A stretch of 6,256 nt of DNA from Thauera sp. (lineage in GTDB: Bacteria > Pseudomonadota > Gammaproteobacteria > Burkholderiales > Rhodocyclaceae): positions 1 through 6,256 of the forward strand of contig JAKLLJ010000206.1 in NCBI GenBank assembly GCA_023150215.1, read 5' to 3'. Position 1 is the stretch's first letter; each line of letters opens with the position of its first letter. Of the stretch, positions 1 to 5,646 are shown piece by piece. Made by a program: the position numbers and the translations under genes. The notes beneath the pieces are model-generated. The model saw nothing but the letters and a program-made list of their open reading frames with translations, ran no database searches and was not told the DNA's origin.

Positions 1-119
1 CTCTCCTATCTCCTTTGGGTAGCCCGACCTGCGAGTGAACTGGGCAGTTCCTCGGGAAGTAACGGTGCCCAATCCTCGGGCCCTTCTCACCAACCCCACG
101 AAGATCCTGTCGGTCCCCC
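1..119. other. Unassigned sequence upstream of the cytochrome gene
   Basis: No gene can be assigned here. The reading frame of the downstream cytochrome has stops at 36-38 and 60-62, and no ATG, GTG or TTG between the second stop and the haem motif. The other frames give proline/arginine/serine-rich translations without a recognisable domain or a hydrophobic signal peptide. Small repeats are present: the inverted repeat GAACTG-GG-CAGTTC at 37-50, and the direct repeat TCCTCGGG at 49-56 and 73-80. Base composition looks less GC-rich and less codon-like than the genes to the right. It could be intergenic DNA, the end of an unrecognised mobile element, or a chimeric contig edge. Confidence 0.5.
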
Positions 120-368
120 GCGCAGGATCCTCACCTCGCACGCAATCTCGCCGCCACCTGTGCCACGTGCCACGGCACCGCAGCAAGCCTGTTCGAACCG
201 CTCGCTGGCCAGCCGCGCGCGAAGCTGCTGCAGACCCTGGACGACTTCCGCTCCGGCAGGCGCGACGCCACGATCATGCATCAGATCGTGCGTGGCTACA
301 GTGACGCCCAGCTCGAGCTGATCGCGGGCTGGTTCGCGCGCCAGCACAAGGACGGAGGCGAGCGATGA
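63..368 (+). CDS. fccA: Cytochrome c subunit of flavocytochrome c sulfide dehydrogenase, 5' end missing or broken
   Basis: Small single-haem cytochrome c that would pass electrons from the flavin subunit FccB to the periplasmic cytochrome pool during sulfide oxidation. The haem-attachment motif Cys-Ala-Thr-Cys-His is encoded at 159-173. A likely axial Met lies at 276-278 in a DATIMHQIVRGYSD segment typical of this cytochrome class, followed by the C-terminal helix (LELIAGWFARQ). The frame is open from 63 to the TGA at 366-368, but recognisable cytochrome sequence begins only at about 120 (AQDPHLARN). That is where a mature protein would normally start after signal peptide cleavage. No start codon and no hydrophobic export signal precede it in any frame. 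The TGA overlaps the fccB ATG (ATGA at 365-368), which suggests translational coupling. The family call rests on the motif plus the fccB neighbour. It may be a pseudogene, a rearranged gene or an assembly artefact. Confidence 0.75.
   Translation, partial: RCPILGPFSPTPRRSCRSPAQDPHLARNLAATCATCHGTAASLFEPLAGQPRAKLLQTLDDFRSGRRDATIMHQIVRGYSDAQLELIAGWFARQHKDGGER
103..129. repeat. Inverted repeat at the point where cytochrome similarity begins
   Basis: GATCCTG (103-109) and CAGGATC (123-129) are perfect reverse complements separated by 13 GC-rich bases. The repeat straddles the point where cytochrome-like sequence starts. A role in a rearrangement or a misassembly is possible, but a 7-base match can also occur by chance. 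Confidence 0.4.
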
Positions 369-1630
369 GGATGCAACGACGTAACCTCCTGCACGCCTTC
401 GCCGCTGGCTTCGCGGCGCTCACATTGCCCCGCCCGGCCTTCTCCGCCACCGCGCGCCCGCACGTGGTGGTGGTGGGCGGCGGCTTCGGCGGCGCCACCG
501 CCGCCCGCTACCTGCGCATGTGGAGCGAGGGCGGGGTCGACGTGACCCTGATCGAACGCGAAGCGGCGTTCGTGTCGTGCCCGCTCTCCAACCTGGTGAT
601 CGGCGGCCTCCAGCGCCTGGAGGACATCACCCTCGGCTACGACCGGCTGCAGTCGCGCTGGGGCGTGCATCGGCTGACCGACGAGGCGGTCGGCATCGAT
701 TTCGGCCGCCGCACGGTGAGCACCGCGCGCCATGGCGCGATTGCGTACGACCGGCTGGTACTGGCCCCCGGGGTGGAAATGCTGTCCGCGCGCGTCGACG
801 GGCTCGCCGGCCATGAGGACCGCGTCCCGCACGCATGGAAGGCCGGCGCCCAGACCGCGAACCTGCACCGCCAGCTCGCGGCCATGCCCGATGGCGGCGT
901 GTTCGCAATGAGCATCCCGCGCGCGCCCTATCGCTGCCCGCCCGGCCCCTACGAGCGCGCCTGCGTCGTCGCCCACTACCTGCGCACCCACAAGCCCCGC
1001 GCCAAGGTGCTGGTGTTCGACGCCAACGCCGAGATCGTGGCCAAGAAGCCCTTGTTCGAGCAGGCCTTCGCGCGCTACGGCGCCATGATCGACTACCGCC
1101 CCAACAGCACCCTGCTCGCGGTGGACGCCGCCGCACTGGAGGCCGAGTTCGAGTTCGAGCGCCTACGCGCCGATGTGCTCAACCTGATCCCGCCGATGCG
1201 TGCCGGCAACATCGCCACCCAGGGCGGCCTGGCGCTGGTGAACGACGCCTGGGTGGACGTCGACTGGCTGACGCTCGGCGCAAAAGGCCTGCCCGGGGTG
1301 CATGTGATCGGTGATGCAGTATTCCCCGCCCCGGGCATGCCCAAGTCCGGCCATATGGCCAACCAGCACGCCAAGGTGGTGGCGGCGGCGATCCTGAACG
1401 AACTCGCCGGCCTGCCCCCGAACCCGACGCCGGTGGTCATGAACACCTGCTACAGCTTCGTCGACGACCGCGCGGCAATGCATGTTGCCTCGGTGCACCA
1501 ATGGGACCCGGGCAAGCGTCAGTTGCTCCCCGTGCAGGGTGCGGGCGGGTTGTCGGACGCAGCGACCGCGGCCGAGGGCAGCGCCGCGCTGCAATGGGCG
1601 CACAGCATCTGGTCCGACACCCTCGGCTGA
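365..1630 (+). CDS. fccB: Flavocytochrome c sulfide dehydrogenase, FAD subunit
   Basis: 421-residue periplasmic flavoprotein that oxidises sulfide and hands electrons to the cytochrome subunit encoded just upstream. The N-terminus carries a Tat-type signal: twin arginine at residues 5-6 (RRNLLHAF), a hydrophobic stretch to about 21, then a likely cut after Phe-Ser-Ala near 28. The FAD-binding Rossmann motif GGGFGG is at 38-43 and the second FAD contact VIGDA is at 314-318. Cys72, in VSCPLSNLVIGG, sits where family members bind FAD covalently. Cys191 (RCPPGPYER) and Cys362 (NTCYS) match the family's redox-active disulfide pair. The C-terminal part, from about 350, fits the FCSD flavin-binding domain. 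The start is supported by the Tat motif and by the ATGA overlap with the cytochrome stop. All active residues are present, so this subunit looks intact even though its partner does not. Sulfide:quinone reductase is a related alternative, but the RCPPGPYER and NTCYS motifs and the cytochrome neighbour favour FccB. Confidence 0.95.
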   Translation: MRMQRRNLLHAFAAGFAALTLPRPAFSATARPHVVVVGGGFGGATAARYLRMWSEGGVDVTLIEREAAFVSCPLSNLVIGGLQRLEDITLGYDRLQSRWGVHRLTDEAVGIDFGRRTVSTARHGAIAYDRLVLAPGVEMLSARVDGLAGHEDRVPHAWKAGAQTANLHRQLAAMPDGGVFAMSIPRAPYRCPPGPYERACVVAHYLRTHKPRAKVLVFDANAEIVAKKPLFEQAFARYGAMIDYRPNSTLLAVDAAALEAEFEFERLRADVLNLIPPMRAGNIATQGGLALVNDAWVDVDWLTLGAKGLPGVHVIGDAVFPAPGMPKSGHMANQHAKVVAAAILNELAGLPPNPTPVVMNTCYSFVDDRAAMHVASVHQWDPGKRQLLPVQGAGGLSDAATAAEGSAALQWAHSIWSDTLG

Positions 1631-1643
1631 GCGCAGGCTGCGC
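1631..1643. repeat. Short hairpin after fccB
   Basis: GCGCA-GGC-TGCGC begins on the base after the fccB stop codon, in the 52-base gap between the convergent fccB and NUDIX genes. It has a 5-base-pair GC stem with a 3-base loop and no T tract. It may help end transcription or protect the mRNA, but it is not a convincing intrinsic terminator. Confidence 0.3.
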
Positions 1644-1682
1644 CGGGTCCGAATACCGCCGCAACGCCGGCAAGCGGGCGCC

Positions 1683-2117
1683 TCAGGCCCCGCCTTCCCA
1701 GCCCAGCTCGAGAACCCACGGCCCCTTCCCGGCGCCGAGCGCGCGCCGCACGTAATCCACCATGCATGCCGGCAATGCTTGGGGATCGTGCCATTCGAGG
1801 CGGTCGCACTTGTCCGGCTCGCGGATCTGCGGATCGCCGCCAAAGCGCCCGGCTGCGACGAAGAAGTCGATGCGGTTGGTGTCCGACTTGCGGTGCACCA
1901 CGCCGAGCCAGTCGAGGTCGCCCTCCTCGACCATCAGCCCGGTCTCCTCGCGCAGTTCGCGCCGCGCCGCCGCAAGCACCGACTCGCCCGGCTCGACATG
2001 GCCGCCGGGCAGGCTGAAGAGGCCGTCGAAGAAGCCGGTACCCGCACGCCGCATCAGCAGGATGCGACCCTCACGCCAGCACAGCACATGCACCCCGGTC
2101 GGAATGCCCGCGTGCAT
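1683..2117 (-). CDS. NUDIX hydrolase
   Basis: 144-residue cytoplasmic pyrophosphohydrolase of the NUDIX superfamily, which cleaves a nucleoside diphosphate linked to another moiety. A perfect NUDIX box spans residues 39-61: Gly39, Glu45, then Arg53-Glu54-Leu55 and Glu57-Glu58 with Gly60-Leu61. This provides the metal-binding glutamates of the family. The N-terminal strand (GVHVLCWREGRILLMRR) and the SLPGGH lead-in are typical. The start ATG overlaps the dut stop by one base in TGATG, so translation is probably coupled to dut. Sitting behind dut, it could help clean the nucleotide pool (MutT-like or dNTP-directed), but the substrate cannot be read from the sequence. It ends 52 bases from the convergent fccB stop. 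Confidence 0.93.
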   Translation of the reverse strand: MHAGIPTGVHVLCWREGRILLMRRAGTGFFDGLFSLPGGHVEPGESVLAAARRELREETGLMVEEGDLDWLGVVHRKSDTNRIDFFVAAGRFGGDPQIREPDKCDRLEWHDPQALPACMVDYVRRALGAGKGPWVLELGWEGGA

Positions 2118-2566
2118 CAGTGCTTGCCCGTGCTACCGAAGCCATCGGCCCCGCGCACACTCTCCGCGAAGCTGTCGACCAGGTTGAAGCCCACCTGCAG
2201 GACCGGCACCACGACGAGCTGGGCAATCCGCTCCATCGGCTGGATGGTGAAGCTGGCGCGTCCGCGATTCCACACCGACACGAAGATCTGCCCCTGGTAG
2301 TCGGAATCAATCAGCCCGACCAGGTTGCCAAGCACGATGCCATGCTTGTGGCCGAGCCCGGAGCGCGGCAGCACCATGGCCGCGAGGCCGGGGTCGGCGA
2401 GATGGATCGCCAGCCCGCTCGGCACCAGCGTGGTCTCGCCCGGATGCAGGGTGATCGGCCCCGGCAGGCAGGCGCGCAGGTCGAGCCCGGCGGCGCCCTC
2501 GCTGGCGTAGGCGGGTGGATGGGTCTTCAGGCGCTCGTCGAGGAGCTTGACGTCGATTCGGTGCAT
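2117..2566 (-). CDS. dut: Deoxyuridine 5'-triphosphate nucleotidohydrolase (dUTPase)
   Basis: 149-residue homotrimeric dUTPase, converting dUTP to dUMP and diphosphate. It keeps uracil out of DNA and supplies the precursor for thymidylate. All five family motifs are present in order: I, AAGLDLRA near 25-32; II, PRSGLG at 67-72; III, GLIDSDYQGQI at 84-94 with catalytic Asp89; IV, RIAQL at 113-117; V, RGADGFGSTG at 138-147. Length and sequence closely follow E. coli Dut (about 151 residues). The start at 2566 is chosen because GGGAGAA ends five bases before it and MHRIDVKLLD aligns with the family N-terminus; the frame continues upstream without meaning. Motif V has Asp141 where Gly is usual. 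It is 62 bases downstream of coaBC and overlaps the NUDIX gene by one base, so the three are probably co-transcribed. Confidence 0.97.
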   Translation of the reverse strand: MHRIDVKLLDERLKTHPPAYASEGAAGLDLRACLPGPITLHPGETTLVPSGLAIHLADPGLAAMVLPRSGLGHKHGIVLGNLVGLIDSDYQGQIFVSVWNRGRASFTIQPMERIAQLVVVPVLQVGFNLVDSFAESVRGADGFGSTGKH

Positions 2567-2628
2567 CGTGATTCTCCCTGCCGCCGTCGGAAGCCGCGGC
2601 CAGCCAATCCTTGTTCGATGTGGCGCAC

Positions 2629-3816
2629 TCAACCCGCGAGCAGGCGCGCCAGATGGGCGACGATGCCGTGCGCCACCTCGGCCTTGGCCGCGCGCGGCAG
2701 CGGGTGACGGCCGGCATCGTCGTAGATGACCACGCTGTTGTCGTCTCCCCCCATGCCATCGCTGACCAGGTTGCCGACCAGCATCGGCAGGCGCTTGTTG
2801 CGGCGCTTGCCCTCGGCGTAGGCGTCGAGGTCGCGACTCTCGGCGGCAAAGCCGACGCAAAAAGGCGGCTGCTCGCGGGCGGCCACCTCGGCGAGGATGT
2901 CCGGGTTGGGGGTCAGTGTCACCGAGAGTGTATCGGCGGATTTTTTCAGCTTGTGTTCGGCGCTCGCCAGCGGTCGGTAGTCAGCCACCGCAGCCACGCC
3001 GATGAAGACGTCCGCACCGGGCAGCGCAGCGAACACAGCGTCACGCATCTGCAGGGCGCTGGTCACGCACACCCGGCGCACCTCGGCCGGCGCCGCCAGG
3101 CTCACCTGCCCGCTCACCAGCACCACCTCGGCGCCGGCCTGCGCACAGGCGCGCGCCAGCGCGTAGCCCATCTTGCCCGAGCTGATGTTGGTGATGCCGC
3201 GCACCGGATCGATCGCCTCGAAGGTCGGTCCGGCGGTGATCACCACCTTGCGCCCGGCCAGCAGCCGCGGCACGAAGAAGCCCTCGAGACGCTCGAGCAG
3301 CTCTTCGGGTTCGAGCATTCGTCCCATGCCGACTTCGCCGCAGGCCTGGTCGCCGGCTGCGGGGCCGAACACGGCGACGCCGTCGGCACGCACCTGGGCG
3401 AGGTTGCGCTGGGTGGGCGGCGACTCCCACATCTGCCGGTTCATCGCCGGGGCGACGATCAACGGCACCGCACGCGCCAGGCATAGCGTGCTCAACAGGT
3501 CGTCGGCGCGGCCGTGCGCCAGGCGGGCGATGAAATCGGCGGTGGCCGGCGCAACCAGGATCGCGTCTGCATCGCGGCCAAGGTCGATGTGCGCCATGTG
3601 GTTGGGCATACGCGCATCCCACAGGTCCGACCACACCGGATTGCCCGACAGTGCCTGGTAGGTGACCGCGGTCACGAAGCGTGCGCCCCCCTCGCTCAGC
3701 ACCACGTGGACCTCTGCGCCGGCCTTGCCCAGCAGTCGTACCAACTCTGCCGACTTGTAGGCGGCGATCCCGCCGCCGACCCCGAGGACGATCTTGCGAT
3801 TGCTCAGCATGCTCAT
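2629..3816 (-). CDS. coaBC: Bifunctional phosphopantothenoylcysteine decarboxylase / phosphopantothenate-cysteine ligase
   Basis: 395-residue cytoplasmic enzyme (also called Dfp) catalysing two consecutive steps of coenzyme A synthesis: CTP-dependent joining of cysteine to 4'-phosphopantothenate, then FMN-dependent decarboxylation to 4'-phosphopantetheine. The N-terminal CoaC half (about 1-185) has the flavin-binding GGGIAAYK, catalytic His76 in MAHIDLG, the substrate motif PAMNRQMW at 123-130, and Cys159 in ACGEVGMGRM. The C-terminal CoaB half starts with ITAGPTFEAIDPVR, has Asn210 in TNISSGKMG, and Lys289 in the EHKLKK segment, matching the E. coli positions almost exactly. Two starts are possible, ATG at 3816 or ATG at 3810. 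Neither has a well-placed Shine-Dalgarno; GGAG lies about 15 bases before the first. It is divergent from radC and first in a probable coaBC-dut-NUDIX operon. Confidence 0.97.
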   Translation of the reverse strand: MSMLSNRKIVLGVGGGIAAYKSAELVRLLGKAGAEVHVVLSEGGARFVTAVTYQALSGNPVWSDLWDARMPNHMAHIDLGRDADAILVAPATADFIARLAHGRADDLLSTLCLARAVPLIVAPAMNRQMWESPPTQRNLAQVRADGVAVFGPAAGDQACGEVGMGRMLEPEELLERLEGFFVPRLLAGRKVVITAGPTFEAIDPVRGITNISSGKMGYALARACAQAGAEVVLVSGQVSLAAPAEVRRVCVTSALQMRDAVFAALPGADVFIGVAAVADYRPLASAEHKLKKSADTLSVTLTPNPDILAEVAAREQPPFCVGFAAESRDLDAYAEGKRRNKRLPMLVGNLVSDGMGGDDNSVVIYDDAGRHPLPRAAKAEVAHGIVAHLARLLAG

Positions 3817-3824
3817 GACGATGG

Positions 3825-3851
3825 TTTATACTCCGCGACGGATCGATGCAA
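3825..3851. promoter_or_regulatory. Possible divergent promoter elements between coaBC and radC
   Basis: The 93-base gap between coaBC and radC contains two overlapping -10-like hexamers: TATAAA on the - strand (3830-3825) and TATACT on the + strand (3827-3832). For coaBC a TTGCAT on the - strand (3851-3846) could be the -35, but the spacer is only 15. For radC no good -35 lies 16-18 bases upstream of TATACT. If the - strand element is used, transcription would begin almost at the coaBC ATG. This is weak, pattern-based evidence. Confidence 0.3.
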
Positions 3852-3909
3852 ATTGAATGATCACGCGAGCCGCAATCCGGCAACCGACCAACACGAGGAC
3901 GGATATCCA

Positions 3910-4587
3910 ATGGCAATCACGGACTGGCCCGCGGACGAGCGCCCGCGCGAAAAGCTGCTGGCGCGCGGTGCCGCGGCCCTGTCGGACGCAGAACTGCTGG
4001 CGATCTTCCTGCGTGTGGGCATGCGCGGGCAAAGCGCAGTCGATCTCGCCCGCACGCTGCTGGCCCGCTTCGGCACCCTGACCCGCATGTGCGGCGCCGA
4101 TGCGCACGAATTCGCTGCAGTGCCGGGCATGGGGCTGGCGAAGTATGCCCAACTGCAGGCGGTGATGGAACTGTCTCGGCGCGCGCTCGCCGAAACCCTC
4201 ACCGAGCAGCCGCTGTTCGATTCGCCGCAGGTGGTGCGCGACTGGCTGCGCCTGCGCCTGGGCCATTTGCCGCATGAAACCTTCTGCGTGCTGCTGCTCG
4301 ATGCCCGACATCGCCTGATCGACGCGGTCGATCTGTTCCGCGGTACGCTGACCCAGACCTCCGTTTATCCGCGCGAGGTCGTCAAGCTCGCGCTCGCTCG
4401 CAACGCCGCGGCGGTGATCCTTGCCCACAATCACCCCTCGGGGGCTGCCGAGCCGAGCACTGCCGACGAGATGCTGACACGCGCACTCAAGGAGGCCCTC
4501 GACCTCGTCGACGTGCGCGTGCTTGATCATTTCGTGGTGCCGACCCACGGTCGTCCGGTATCATTTGCGGAGCGGGGTCTGCTCTGA
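3910..4587 (+). CDS. radC: RadC family protein (JAB/MPN domain)
   Basis: 225-residue RadC protein, close to the E. coli length of about 222. The N-terminal part starts with the typical DWPADERPREKLL and carries a helix-hairpin-helix-like segment at about 68-85 (FAAVPGMGLAKYAQLQAV). The C-terminal JAB/MPN metalloprotease-like domain has the metal-binding motif His173-Asn-His175-Pro-Ser-Gly, with Asp186 completing the H-x-H-PSG-x-x-x-PS-x-x-D pattern. The family was once linked to DNA repair, but its biochemical activity is not firmly established. The ATG at 3910 is chosen for the family-typical N-terminus and an upstream GAGGA (3895-3899). The open frame runs much further upstream only because it is antisense to coaBC. 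It is divergent from coaBC and followed by the ribosomal protein pair, an order common in proteobacteria. Confidence 0.95.
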   Translation: MAITDWPADERPREKLLARGAAALSDAELLAIFLRVGMRGQSAVDLARTLLARFGTLTRMCGADAHEFAAVPGMGLAKYAQLQAVMELSRRALAETLTEQPLFDSPQVVRDWLRLRLGHLPHETFCVLLLDARHRLIDAVDLFRGTLTQTSVYPREVVKLALARNAAAVILAHNHPSGAAEPSTADEMLTRALKEALDLVDVRVLDHFVVPTHGRPVSFAERGLL

Positions 4588-4619
4588 TGCAGCGTCAGGC
4601 CCCCTATTCCGTATCGAAC

Positions 4620-4637
4620 GGCTCGCCACCGCGAGCC
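4620..4637. repeat. Hairpin in the radC-rpmB gap
   Basis: GGCTCGC (4620-4626) and GCGAGCC (4631-4637) form a perfect 7-base-pair stem with a CACC loop, 32 bases after the radC stop. No T tract follows on either strand, so it is not a canonical intrinsic terminator. It could still contribute to ending or stabilising the radC message. Confidence 0.45.
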
Positions 4638-4675
4638 ACTCGCACCACAATCCGTCAAGCGATCGTACGCAGGGC

Positions 4676-4702
4676 TTGCCTTGACCGCCAGTCTTGCATT
4701 AT
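4676..4702 (+). promoter_or_regulatory. Possible rpmB-rpmG promoter
   Basis: A TTGCCT at 4676-4681 and a CATTAT at 4697-4702 resemble -35 and -10 boxes, but with a short 15-base spacer. The nearby TTGACC at 4681-4686 is a better -35 but has no -10 at the right distance. A promoter is expected in this 156-base gap because rpmB has its own good ribosome binding site and follows an unrelated gene. The exact boxes are uncertain. Confidence 0.25.
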
Positions 4703-4743
4703 CCTCGCACGTTTTCCGCAATCAGAATTCCCTGGAGCATCGT

Positions 4744-4980
4744 ATGGCTCGCGTCTGCCAAGTGACCGGTAAAGCACCGATGGTGGGAAATAACGTTTCC
4801 CACGCTAATAACAAAACCAAGCGTCGTTTCCTGCCCAACCTGCAGAGCCGCCGCTTCTGGAGCGAAAGCGAGAACCGCTGGATCCGCTTGCGCGTGTCCA
4901 ACGCCGGCCTTCGCACGATCGACAAGAAAGGCATCGACGTCGTCCTTGCCGAGCTTCGCGCCCGCGGCGAGAAGCTGTAA
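4744..4980 (+). CDS. rpmB: 50S ribosomal protein L28 (bL28)
   Basis: 78-residue basic ribosomal protein, the same length as E. coli L28, a component of the large ribosomal subunit. The N-terminus MARVCQVTGKAP and the segments TKRRFLPNLQSRRFW and IDKKGIDVVLAELRARGEK are family hallmarks, closely matching E. coli. It has a single cysteine (Cys5), so no four-cysteine zinc site; this is the zinc-independent form. The start is supported by GGAG at 4734-4737, six bases before the ATG. The rpmG start follows 25 bases after its stop, giving the standard rpmB-rpmG operon. Confidence 0.98.
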   Translation: MARVCQVTGKAPMVGNNVSHANNKTKRRFLPNLQSRRFWSESENRWIRLRVSNAGLRTIDKKGIDVVLAELRARGEKL

Positions 4981-5005
4981 GCAACCGCACTGAACGGAGA
5001 ACGCC

Positions 5006-5173
5006 ATGGCCAAGGGCATTCGCGAAAAGATCAAGCTGGAGTCGACCGCCGGTACGGGGCACTTCTACACCACCTCGAAGAACAAGCGCACCACGCCTGG
5101 AAAGCTCGAGTTCAACAAGTACGACCCGGTCGCGCGCAAGCATGTGCCGTACAAGGAAGTCAAGCTGAAGTGA
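5006..5173 (+). CDS. rpmG: 50S ribosomal protein L33 (bL33)
   Basis: 55-residue large-subunit ribosomal protein, identical in length to E. coli L33 and matching it throughout (MAKGIREKIKLES, then GTGHFYTTSKNKR, then ARKHVPYKEVKLK). It contains no cysteine, so it belongs to the zinc-independent C-minus type. A strong Shine-Dalgarno GGAGA (4996-5000) lies five bases before the ATG. It is co-oriented with rpmB and followed by two hairpins, the second a clear terminator, so it ends the operon. Confidence 0.98.
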   Translation: MAKGIREKIKLESTAGTGHFYTTSKNKRTTPGKLEFNKYDPVARKHVPYKEVKLK

Positions 5174-5181
5174 CTGGACTC

Positions 5182-5201
5182 GGCGGTTGCAAGCAACCGC
5201 C
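5182..5201 (+). repeat. First hairpin after rpmG
   Basis: GGCGGTTGC (5182-5190) and GCAACCGCC (5193-5201) form a perfect inverted repeat with only AA between the arms, starting 8 bases after the rpmG stop. No T tract follows. It is more likely an mRNA 3'-end stabilising or pausing structure than a terminator in its own right. Confidence 0.6.
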
Positions 5202-5229
5202 TGGCGTGACGCACAGGCTCCAGAAACCG

Positions 5230-5266
5230 GAAGGGCCATCGGATGATCCGATGGCCCTTCTGCTTT
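5230..5266 (+). terminator. Intrinsic terminator of rpmB-rpmG, possibly bidirectional
   Basis: A 31-base perfect palindrome (5230-5260, centred on G5245) has 15-base arms beginning GAAGGGCCATCGG, followed by CTGCTTTT with four T at 5263-5266. It sits between the convergent rpmG and cold-shock genes. On the - strand the stem is preceded by AAAAGCAG and followed by only a short TTT. It may therefore also stop the cold-shock transcript, less efficiently. Confidence 0.88.
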
Positions 5267-5312
5267 TCGTCCGCCGCCGGGAGCAGCGAACGCGATCACA
5301 AGCTCTCCGGGA

Positions 5313-5519
5313 TCAACCGGCGCGCTGGATGTTCGAAGCCTGTTTGCCCTTGGGACCCTGGGTGACGTCGAAGGAAACCTTCTCGCCTTCCTTCAGGCTC
5401 TTGAAACCGCCCATCGTGATGGCGGAGAAATGTGCGAACAGGTCCTCGCTTCCATCATCGGGCGTGATGAAACCGAAACCCTTGGAATCGTTGAACCACT
5501 TCACGGTACCAGTTGCCAT
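5313..5519 (-). CDS. Cold-shock domain protein, CspA/CspD family
   Basis: 68-residue single cold-shock-domain protein that binds single-stranded RNA or DNA in the cytoplasm. RNP1 is KGFGFI at 13-18 and RNP2 is LFAHF at 27-31, with Trp8, Phe9, Phe15, Phe17, Phe28, His30 and Phe31 giving the usual aromatic binding face. The start at 5519 is chosen because MATGTVKWF is the family N-terminus and AAGGA lies 10 bases before it; the six extra upstream codons (MKDPSN) encode the ribosome binding site. Details such as EDLFAH and the DVTQGPKGKQAS stretch resemble E. coli CspD, as does the position divergent from clpS-clpA, while FITPDDGS resembles CspA. No paralogue-specific name is given for that reason. 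A promoter and a leader of about 120 bases lie upstream. Confidence 0.96.
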   Translation of the reverse strand: MATGTVKWFNDSKGFGFITPDDGSEDLFAHFSAITMGGFKSLKEGEKVSFDVTQGPKGKQASNIQRAG

Positions 5520-5640
5520 ATTGCTTGGATCCTTCAAGGTTGCTTGTTACACCACAGTGACGCATGTCAGCTGCGGCCGTGTCGGCACCGACCGGGACCA
5601 CCCCCGGAAAGCCTGGAGTCGAAACGCTGGCCGGTGCGCG
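5520..5640 (-). promoter_or_regulatory. Predicted structured 5' leader of the cold-shock gene
   Basis: From the inferred start near 5640 to the ATG the transcript has about 120 untranslated bases, a length typical of cold-shock mRNAs. Visible pairings are CCGGG-GGTGGT-CCCGG (5607-5592), GTCG-GTGC-CGAC (5592-5581), and a long-range stem GCACCG (5637-5632) with CGGTGC (5590-5585). The last competes with or encloses the others. The Shine-Dalgarno AAGGA (5534-5530) lies in the loop of a weak CTTG/CAAG hairpin (5538-5524) and between two copies of CAAGCAA (5546-5540 and 5527-5521). Alternative structures could tie translation to temperature. This is inferred from base pairing only. Confidence 0.5.
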
Positions 5641-5646
5641 TTTTTG

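Noticed and set aside
1..120. Possible end of an insertion sequence or group II intron
   Set aside because: No transposase or maturase fragment, terminal repeat or target duplication could be recognised. The idea survives only as one explanation for the broken fccA start.
296..991. 231-codon - strand open frame opposite fccA/fccB
   Set aside because: It is antisense to well-supported genes, and its His/Ala/Gly/Arg-rich translation is typical of a shadow frame.
1482..2300. 272-codon + strand open frame across the end of fccB, the NUDIX gene and dut
   Set aside because: It is antisense to genes with complete family motifs, its translation is low-complexity Arg/Pro/Ala-rich, and such shadows are expected in GC-rich DNA.
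2567..2860. N-terminal extension of dut
   Set aside because: It overlaps coaBC in another frame, has no dUTPase similarity, and the internal ATG at 2566 has a good ribosome binding site.
2611..3486. 291-codon + strand open frame opposite coaBC
   Set aside because: It lies wholly antisense to coaBC, whose catalytic residues are all intact, and it shows no recognisable domain.
3514..3909. N-terminal extension of radC by 132 codons
   Set aside because: The extension is antisense to coaBC. RadC homologues begin at the DWPADERPREKLL segment, and a Shine-Dalgarno-like GAGGA lies before the ATG at 3910.
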